Positions 1 through 6,658 of a stretch of 10,427 bases of DNA are shown here, piece after piece. Each line of letters opens with the position of its first letter. Position 1 is the stretch's first letter. Under the pieces are notes generated by a model. It was not told the DNA's origin. It did no database searches and saw nothing but the letters and a program-made list of their open reading frames with translations. The DNA is from Ettlia oleoabundans. Its lineage: Eukaryota; Chlorophyta; Chlorophyceae; Chlamydomonadales. Location: assembly GCA_019693395.1 (NCBI GenBank), contig JAAMXP010000056.1, forward strand, positions 2,362 through 12,788. Reading direction: 5' to 3'. The translations under genes were made by a program, and so were the position numbers.

Positions 1-51
1 CCCACACACAACCCCCCACACACACCGCCCCACTGCCAACCCCAAACCCAC

Positions 52-224
52 CTGGTGCAGCGCCTGCTGTACGGCAAAGGCATTCACGCCCAGCTGCGCC
101 TGGCGGTAGTCCACGTCATTCCGGTCTGCGGGTACCACAGGGGGCGGCTGCCAGGAGAGGCCCCCTAGGGAAAGGGCAGCAGACTCCTGCATGTGGCGCG
201 GGGTGTGGGGTGTGGGGGGTGCAT

Positions 225-263
<39 letters not shown>

Positions 264-1621
264 CAACTTCCAGATTAAAGGGGGATGAATGTGCTTTACA
301 GGAGAGGGAGGGTTTTAGGTAGTTTGAATGTGATGCGAGCAGCGTGCAACGTGAAACTAAAGACGGGGGGATATCACCAGCTTCCTAGGTAGTATTGGCG
401 AGGAGGGGGACCCACCACTCCACACCACCACCACCACCACCACCCACCCACGCACGCACGCATGCACGCACGCACTCACGCACGCACCCCAAAATCCGCT
501 TCTGCCAACTCGTTCTCTCGCGCCGTCTGAATCAGTCCGAATGTGCCCCCCAAGTCCTCGGGGGTCTTAAACGCCTCCCCAAACACGGCGGCCACATAGG
601 TGTATGCCGCCAGCAGGCAGTCGGAGGGCAGCAGGGTCAGCTGCGGCAGGCAGGGGCAGGGGAGGGGGACGGCACGAAGGTCAGCAGGCAAAGCATCGGG
701 CCGATAGGCAGGCAGGAGGTCTAGTGACGAGACGTAGCAGGAAGCGGAGGGCACAGCAGATAGGCAAAGGAGCAAGCTCTGACAGTGCGACATCGACGTC
801 CGTGTGCAATCAGCCCCCCACGCCACCGGCGCTCACGCAACACCACCGCGCGCCCCACCACCACCGCCGCACACGCACCTACCTCACCACCCCCACACCG
901 CAGAGCGTCACCCCTCCCCCACCTGGCGCAGCATCATGGTGCCACCCAGCATGCGGAGCACGGGGTCCACGCCAACTCGAAAAGCCGCCTGATCCCCCAC
1001 CCAGTCCGTGAGAGGCATGACGATGTCGTCGTGCAACCGCCGCCGCGCCTGCAAGCGGTGGAGGGCCAGCAGGATGCGACGCGCAAGCTTCTGCCTGGTG
1101 ACCTTGTGCGCCACGCGGCGCGCCGCCCGCCGAAAAACGTCGACGCTCGGAAGGTCTTGCCCATCTGCGCACGCCGTCGTGCCTTCCTGCCAATACCCCT
1201 CCTCCTCCTCCTCCTCTTCATAGTCGTCTCCAGAGGAGGGAAAGGAAGATTCCTCTTCCAGTTGCTGCTGCTGCTGCTGCCGCTGCGTCTCCACCTTGCC
1301 ACCGCCACTTGAATCCCCCGCTGCTGCCGCCGAGCGGCCGTTCCCGGCCGCGCCGCCCCCGCCCGCAGCCTGCTGCCGCTGCTTCTGCCGCTTCCTGTGC
1401 CCATCCAGCTGATCTAAATCCACCAGCTGAAGCAGCAGCAACAGTTGACGCCAGAAGGTCCTTTCTTCGGGAAGCCGGGGCACCGACAGGGCGGCGAGCA
1501 GCCGCTCAGTGGCAGCAGGCGGCACGTTGGCCTGCCAAGGAAGGCAAAAAGGGGGTGGGGGGATGGTACGGCGGCACATCAATAGAGTGACATAATGGGA
1601 CTGATTAAGAGATTAAGGGAC

Positions 1622-1681
<60 letters not shown>

Positions 1682-4600
1682 ACAGGCAGGCAGGCAGGCA
1701 GTTGATCAGCCAGCCAGCCAGCCAGCCACCTGCCCATCCACACCCACCCGCCCAACCAAACCATCAGGCTGCCAGCCCACTCACCAGCACACACGCCAGC
1801 CCCGCCAGATCCTTAGCCGTGGTTTTTGGGTCGGCCATCGCCAGCTGCAGGGGCCGTACCGCCGCCTGTAGCTCCTCGCTGGTACCGCTTAGCTTCCTCT
1901 TGTGGCAGCAATGCTGCAGTACCATGAGCAGGTGGCCGCGTACCGCAGCAGCCAGGGCCGCTTCGACCTGCGGTTCAAGTTTTGGAGAACCAGCATTCAG
2001 CGGCGAAAGGCAGTTGGTTGCATCCCGCGGAGATGAAGGTTGAATAAAAGGAAAGAATGAGGTGCGTAAAACGACTTTTTTTTTTTGTCAATTTCATCGA
2101 AAGGAAGAAGGAAGGTTCCATATATGAAAGGAGAAGGTTTTGTCAAGAAGGAAGCACAAGACTGCATAGAAACGAAAGGGGGCAGTTACAGCCACGAGCA
2201 CCATCGGGTGGGAGGCAAAGAAGGAATTAAGGCAACAGACATACATGGGCCAGCAATCCCGCCATGCATGCGCATGCATGCGTTATGGGATATGCACGGA
2301 TCAGGCTGCTGTAACGGTTCAGCCGTGGCAGCAGTCGAACTACTTCGACTCTTTAAAACGAAAAGAATTCTAATGGGATCATCTTCAGAGGAAACCATTG
2401 ACATTAGGCTCCTAGCTGCCCTTACCTTGGTGTCTTGTGTGGTGAGCTTGCGTAGCACCAGCTGTGTTGCCGCATCGGGTGATACCATCGCTGTGAGCGC
2501 ATCTGCGGGTTTACGATTTAAAACAAAAGAAAAATTGAATAAAAGACATGAACTCAACCTTTTTCTTTTTTAAACCAAAGCAACTGGTCACCAAGTGCAG
2601 TCAGGGAGTTGAGATGCACTGGAGGGTGGGGCAATCGGCCAGTGAATATGATGGAATGAGGTGTCTCACCTGCCAGTTGGCTTCCTTGCAGCAGGTACTC
2701 CAGGGCCGTCTCCAGGTGGTGCCACTTCGAGTTGATCGCCGCGCTGCCACCGCTGCCGGCCCCCATGAGCGGCACCGGCCCCCCGCTATTGCCGGGCGCC
2801 CCATTCTCCCCTTCCCGCTGCCCCGCCAGGGCCTGGAGGCCCTCTGCTGCCGCTTCTGGGGTGTTCCTGCCGCGGCTTAGCACCGTGGTTTTGCTGCGGA
2901 GGGTGAGCAGCTCCTGGTGCAGGCGCTGGGCTAGCTCTGTGAGTGCCAGCTCAGGGAAAAGCGCCACATCAGTGCCGGCCAGCTCAGCATGCAGCAGGGC
3001 GCGGGTCGGTGGCAGGGGGTCGACGTACAGGCTCCGACGGATTGCCAGCCCCTGCGCAGTACAACACAGAACTGTAGTTGCAAAAAATAACATCTCTCCA
3101 TATCGCTGGGAAGTGATTGAAAACCTACATGTTTGAAATCCTACAGGATTGAAATCCGAAAACTGGAACGGCAAAAAAAGTACCCATTGATTGTGCCACG
3201 GCAGTTGCATCAGTGGCGTCAGCCGGAGAAGTGTGTGTGTGTAAGAGGTACGAAGAGGAGGCCAGCAGTGGAGTCGTGCAAGGGGTGTGGGCCGGCATGC
3301 AGTAGCAGTGCAGGGAACAGGTGTCGCCAGATGGGCGCACCACCCGCTCTTGCGGGGCAGTGACCGGTGGCACCCCCAGTACAATTTATTGGCAGCTGCC
3401 CAGGACATGTGTCAGTTCTCTGATTGGATGCGTAGATGGGAGGGTGAAAGCGCGACGACACGCATGGCTACGTGTAGGCTTATTTCTGTGCAGGTGCAGG
3501 TGTGCGAGGGGCGTCGTGAGTGGCTTGCTGCCGCACCTGCGGGACATTCAGCTGCAAGCCACACATCTCAGCGGCGTCCGCCACAGGCCTGAGGGGGCTG
3601 TCGGGGCGCTGCAGGTAGCGCTTCACCTGCAGTCAATGCGGGGACAAGAGATGCGGTGGGAAGTCAGAGTCAGGCATGACCTCCACCTTAACCTTAAATG
3701 CCGACCAAGGTGGCTCCCATCAAGCACAAGTGTGAATTTCAAGTCTCCAGATGATCAGAATTGCTACACAACAGTTGTAAGTTCCAGTGTTGAGCTCCAA
3801 GGCGACAGATGCAATGGATAGTGCTTGGCCACCATGTGTCATGCCACATGCTGCCGGCCTGCTGTGCCTGGCATGTGCCGCACTGGCAGCCCACTATGCC
3901 TGCTGTGCCTGGCATGCTCCCTGCTGTGCCTGCTGTGCCTGGCATGTCCCTGCTGTGTCCTGCTGTACATGCCATGCTCACCCGTTCGAACATCACCTCC
4001 GCCTGCAGCTGCTGGGTCTCAACATGAAGGTCGAATAGGTGTGGTACTGCAGGGGGAAGCAGGAACAGCGGTCGCAAATATGGGGAACTGCAGCGGGAAG
4101 CAGGAACAGCGGCAAAAACACGTGCGGTACTGCAGGGGGAAGCAGGAAAGTGGCGAAACACGTTTGATACAGCAAGTGGAAGTAGGGGCAGTAAAACAAT
4201 GTGTGGTACTGCAAGGGCAATCAGGAATAGCAGCGAATCATGTGCGGCACTGCAGGGCCACTCACCCGGCACCCCTGCACCCTTTGTCCGATCCTTGGGC
4301 TGCTCCTCTCCCAGTGCTATGCCCAGGTTCTGGTACGCAACAGGACCGTACTGCGCCAGCTTGGCAACGATCTCAAACAATAGCTTCTCCTGCAGGGCAC
4401 CACCATAGGCGAGACAGTAGGAACTTCATCGATTTGATCCCAACATGCAGAAGCAAAGGGGGCAAGCAGGGTTAGGCCACCGTGAGGAGTGGCAATATAG
4501 CAAGGCCTGGTTGGCCGCCTTTTGGCCGCTCATGGCCCTTGGAATTGACGCAACAGCGGTGCCTCACAAGCACCTACACCACAACCACAACCTAGATACG

Positions 4601-5539
4601 GTCCCGTATCTAGGCTGCCATGCATCGGGCCCCGGGGCAACACACGACGGAGCCTAAGCCGGTCTGGCTGGATTTTCCGCCAACCCGACCCATGTGTGTA
4701 ACCCTCAGAACAGCACCGCAACCCTATTTGCAGCACCCACAAACCTCTTTGAGGCCAATCAGCAGCATCCACAAACACTCTTTGCATGTGCGCCCGCTTG
4801 CCTGATCGCTACGTGGATGGCCGCCATTGCTGGCCCGCCGCACCGCCCTCTGAAGCTCCACCAGCGGTAGGTGGCAATCTGGTGCCAGCAACTCCAGAGC
4901 TGCTTCGCAAGTATCGCCACCACCTGCTCCTGCCACGGCTGTACTGCCACGCTGTGCCTGCTTCTGCTCCTGTGCCTGGGCCTGTGCATGCTGCAGGCGC
5001 TGCTGCAGGTGCTTTTTGAACTGCAACAGGTGGGGGAAAGGGGCCTCTGTAAAAGTCGGTGCAGTTCTTAACAAACCAGGCTGGCAGTGCAGGCAACGGT
5101 AGGAAAAGCTGCGAGCTTCCCTTGCCAACATTATGTGCCCAGATTAATTGCCGCTATCGACAGCCGTGCAGAAAACAGCAGCCCGTAAGCTGTTCAAACG
5201 AGCAATTACCGCCCCAGGAGACGCCAACAACGGCAATGTGCAGCGAGCCCACCAGCGCGACCCGTCGCCGCTGGGCTTCTTTGGCTTGCGAAGATCCACC
5301 GTTACCACTTGTTCCAGCCTCCTGCACCAATTTTGAGGCCGTGTCTGTTCTGTTGGTGGCAGCGTTGGCGGCAGCGGCGGCGGCGGCGGCAGCACAGCAT
5401 CACAAGCACATGCATGCTTCTTCGCGTGTGTCGCCGCCCGCGGGGGCATCAACCTCGATCGCGCGAACTGCAATCTACATACCTTGGCCGGCTCTTTGCC
5501 GCCTGAGGCCTTCGCTCCCTTTTTCTTGCCGCCCGCCAT
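52..5539 (-). CDS. Unrecognised multi-exon protein, 12 exons visible, C-terminus beyond the left edge
   Basis: Exons, in transcript order: 5539-5483, 5321-5210, 5046-4802, 4389-4266, 4046-3982, 3626-3537, 3051-2670, 2502-2426, 1967-1785, 1531-923, 640-488, 186-52. Every junction has an acceptor ending in AG and a GT donor, except one GC donor at 4801. Phases agree throughout and the sum is 2232 nt, 744 codons, with no stop. The ATG at 5539 opens a Lys/Gly/Ala-rich start (MAGGKKKGAKASGGKEPAK). The middle is amphipathic-helix-like, with stretches such as EKLLFEIVAKLAQYGPVAYQ and VKRYLQRPDSPLRPVADAAE. A Gly/Ser/Ala linker falls near residues 290-335 and a Gln/Gly/Glu linker near 480-550. There is no obvious signal peptide, membrane segment or catalytic motif. 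I cannot assign a family; a helical-repeat or scaffold protein is only a guess. The splicing of exons 1-3 is the least certain part. The gene is divergent from the GTPase gene on the other strand. Confidence 0.72.
225..264. repeat. (AGGC)10 microsatellite in an intron
   Basis: Ten uninterrupted AGGC units, 39 nt upstream (in the gene's sense) of the acceptor of exon 12. In the sense of the minus-strand gene they read GCCT, so they add to the pyrimidine-rich part of the intron. Confidence 0.95.
425..487. repeat. (CCA)n followed by (CGCA)n simple repeats
   Basis: A CCA run (about 425-446) passes into CGCA units, one of them changed to TGCA. The tract begins at the donor of exon 11 (exon end at 488) and fills the start of the intron. 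Confidence 0.9.
923..1531 (-). other. Exon 10 of the minus-strand gene, 609 nt, with Gln/Glu-rich linker
   Basis: A phase 0-0 exon after the acceptor CTTCCTTGGCAG, ending CGCCAG|GTGGGG. It encodes a Leu-rich helix (FWRQLLLLLQLVDLDQLDG), a basic/Gln run, a Gly/Ala/Ser linker, six consecutive Gln, and an acidic block with seven consecutive Glu. A basic helical part rich in Arg follows (VFRRAARRVAHKVTRQKLAR), then LHDDIVMPLTDWVGDQAAF. The Gln and Glu runs are coded by CAG and GAG/GAA repeats, so their length may vary between strains. Confidence 0.75.
1624..1727. repeat. Long (AGGC)n microsatellite followed by (AGCC)5
   Basis: The tract consists of (AGGC)14, one AGAC interruption and (AGGC)4 at 1624-1701, then (AGCC)5 at 1708-1727. 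It lies in the intron between exons 9 and 10 of the minus-strand gene, where the sense strand reads GCCT/GGCT. Confidence 0.95.
2263..2280. repeat. 18-bp perfect palindrome built on GCATGC
   Basis: CATGCATGCGCATGCATG equals its own reverse complement. It is in the 458-nt intron between exons 8 and 9 of the minus-strand gene, in a comparatively AT-rich stretch. It may be only a simple (GCAT)n tract with an inverted centre. Confidence 0.85.
2670..3051 (-). other. Exon 7 of the minus-strand gene, 382 nt
   Basis: The acceptor TACTGCGCAG and donor G|GTGAGA bound an open frame. It encodes a Leu/Ala-rich helical block (LHAELAGTDVALFPELALTE, then LAQRLHQELLTLRSKTTVLS), a Gly/Ser/Ala/Pro linker, and another helix (WHHLETALEYLLQGSQLA). 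The final split codon joins to exon 8 as Asp. Strand and frame are clear because the codon choice ends in G/C and both splice sites are strong. Confidence 0.75.
3859..3976 (-). repeat. Degenerate repeat with CTGCTGTGCCTGGCATG core, next to exon 5
   Basis: The 17-bp core is perfect at 3859, 3900 and 3930 on the plus strand and degenerate at 3960 (CTGCTGTACATGCCATG), giving spacings of 41, 30 and 30 bp. It lies in intron 5, starting 5 nt past the donor of exon 5. It is unrelated in sequence to the array on the other side of that exon. Confidence 0.85.
3982..4046 (-). other. 65-nt exon 5 of the minus-strand gene, flanked by repeat arrays
   Basis: Needed to join exon 4 (which ends in phase 1) to exon 6 (which begins in phase 0); without it the frames do not meet. 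The acceptor is CCCCCTGCAG and the donor CGG|GTGAGC. It encodes about 21 residues, including LFDLHVETQQLQAEVMFER, a helix-like segment that continues naturally into VKRYLQRP of exon 6. Its first bases, TACCACAC, belong to the tandem repeat that fills the upstream intron. Confidence 0.65.
4047..4265 (-). repeat. Six-unit tandem repeat (39-42 bp) filling intron 4 of the minus-strand gene
   Basis: On the plus strand the core GGTACTGCAGGGGGAAGCAG recurs with variation. The C of the CTGC (or TACAGC) core lies at 4047, 4088, 4130, 4170, 4209 and 4250, giving spacings of 41, 42, 40, 39 and 41 bp. The array runs from the acceptor of exon 5 to the donor of exon 4. Read in the sense of the gene, five of the six units contain a pyrimidine run and CAG, like a 3' splice site. 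Confidence 0.85.
4591..4614. repeat. Perfect 11-bp inverted repeat with a 2-nt centre
   Basis: CCTAGATACGG and CCGTATCTAGG are exact reverse complements separated by TC. The element is in intron 3 of the minus-strand gene. Flanking bases do not extend the match. Confidence 0.9.
4731..4786. repeat. Two imperfect direct copies, ~24 bp, 32 bp apart
   Basis: CAGCACCCACAAACCTCTTTG (from about 4732) and CAGCATCCACAAACACTCTTTG (from about 4763) are alike apart from a few substitutions and one inserted base. They lie in intron 3 of the minus-strand gene, close to the GC donor at 4801. Confidence 0.7.
4800..4801 (-). other. Non-canonical GC 5' splice site of exon 3
   Basis: Exon 3 ends GATCAG and the intron begins GCAAGC, close to the usual GC-AG donor AG|GCAAGT. 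This is the nearby donor that leaves phase 0, as needed for exon 4 at 4389. A GT donor (GTAGCG) 10 nt earlier gives phase 1 and would not fit. Confidence 0.55.
5210..5321 (-). other. Second coding exon of the minus-strand gene (tentative)
   Basis: The acceptor TTGGTGCAG is followed by 112 nt (phase 0 to phase 1) and donor G|GTAATT. It encodes a Gly/Ser/Gln-rich segment followed by the hydrophobic run VALVGSLHIAVVGVSWG. A shorter version ending at another phase-1 donor, GTAACG near 5298, also fits. The exon is supported mainly by phase agreement with its neighbours. Confidence 0.45.
5483..5539 (-). other. First coding exon of the minus-strand gene
   Basis: Nineteen codons from ATG to a phase-0 donor AAG|GTATGT. 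The peptide is Lys/Gly-rich (five Lys and five Gly among 19 residues), a common basic disordered N-terminus. The frame stays open into the intron as far as about 5144. Reading through would leave exon 3 out of phase, whereas splicing to 5321 gives phases that fit, so splicing is preferred. Confidence 0.65.
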
Positions 5540-6658
5540 CCGCCCTGGCCTTTAGTTCAGCATTGCATCGTCCCCTTAGTGGTATTTTGTGAATCACTAA
5601 CGGTAAAATGGCACTTTCCTAGAGACCGGTGCAAAGTAGGTTAATGACGCTGCTGTCGGGCGTGTTGAGCTACTCAGTTCACCTTCTTGAGTGACGCAAA
5701 CCGCACTCTGGGTGGCAATGGCGGCGAATGGCGAGGTCCTGCTTCGCATGCTGTGGCCGCAGTGGCCAATGCCATGTGGCTCCCGTCGCTATGCCGCAGT
5801 TGAGTGCTGGTAACTATGCGTGCGGCGCGGCCTGTGGTATCTTGCCCTGATGGTTATCCCCCAATGTTTCAATGGCACTGCCCTGCTGCAAGCGCTTGAA
5901 GCAGTTTGGGTAGGAGCAGGAAGGCAGGTGCACACCCTGTGGGCATGTTACACTTCCAACATAGCCGACTGCAACAGCCGCGCTTTTTACACATGATGAC
6001 AAGGAATATTGCGGTTTGGCCCTCATGACTGCCGGAAGGTACGACGCTCCCCGTCGCCGACCCTGCACCAGCTGTGGCTTGTGTACGACTGGTATGGCCG
6101 TGAATGGGACATGTATGAAACTTTGACTGAAACGGGGGCGGCGAGAATGTGTGTGCTGCATTGAATGTTTGAAAGCTATATTCTATACAGAGTTTCTACT
6201 GATTGAAGCATAGTCGTGGAGGATGCATCACGTCAGGTTGAGCCCACGACCTGGCCCAGGCTGCTGGAGGCCGGTGCTGGCAGATGCTGGGAGGCGCCGG
6301 CACGACATGGCAGCCAACGTTTACCAGACATCTGATGCATGACTGCAGATGCTATCCCTCGCACGGTCGGCTCCTTGCGCGGGTTTTAGTCTCGAGAGAT
6401 CAAATGCAAAGCAGGCGCAGCAGGGCGCCTTCTTCATCTTTGCTCACACGGAACTTCAATCATCGCGTAGGGCACGCAGATCCAAGTAGAAATTGTTATT
6501 TGGCGCCCTGGTGTGCTGCAATCCCGGCGTGCTTGAAATTGCGCCCAGTTGCTTTCGCGCCCGTTCTTGGGCAATAGGCTCTTGATTCACTATATATCCA
6601 CCCGCGATTGTCAAGTGTTCGGCGCTTCCCACGCTTCGTCACACGTTCCGGGCGCTCG
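5540..6658. promoter_or_regulatory. Divergent intergenic region between the two start codons
   Basis: The 1119-bp spacer separates ATG codons that point away from each other, so it must hold the 5' UTRs and promoters of both genes if the start calls are right. I see CCAAT-like bases at 5765-5769 and a TATA element near the right gene, but no clear TATA box near the left gene. The open frames inside it (up to 115 codons) show no recognisable domain or splice pattern. Confidence 0.6.
6591..6597 (+). promoter_or_regulatory. TATA-like element of the GTPase gene
   Basis: TATATAT in the context TTCACTATATATCCACC, 62 nt before the ATG at 6659. At the usual 25-35 nt TATA-to-start distance, this would give a 5' UTR of about 30 nt. 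Confidence 0.5.

Noticed and set aside
225..1727. CRISPR-like or telomere-like arrays from the AGGC tracts
   Set aside because: These are simple tetranucleotide microsatellites without spacers and do not match any telomere repeat.
2404..2490. Similarity of ATQLVLRKLTTQDTK (exon 8, minus strand) to the VLRKLSKKD-type segment near the start of listerin (LTN1)
   Set aside because: The match is a few residues only, sits far inside this protein rather than near its N-terminus, and nothing else fits LTN1.
2040..2545. Two copies of TTGAATAAAAG as polyadenylation signals
   Set aside because: They lie in introns and on the antisense strand of the gene, and green algae mainly use TGTAA-type signals. 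They are probably AT-rich coincidence.
2085..2573. 162-codon open frame on the plus strand
   Set aside because: It runs through introns and antisense to exon 8 of the minus-strand gene, and its composition is not gene-like.
5814..6161. 115-codon open frame on the minus strand in the intergenic region
   Set aside because: It has an ATG and stop but no domain, no clear coding composition, no splice pattern and no phase partner. Length alone does not support it.
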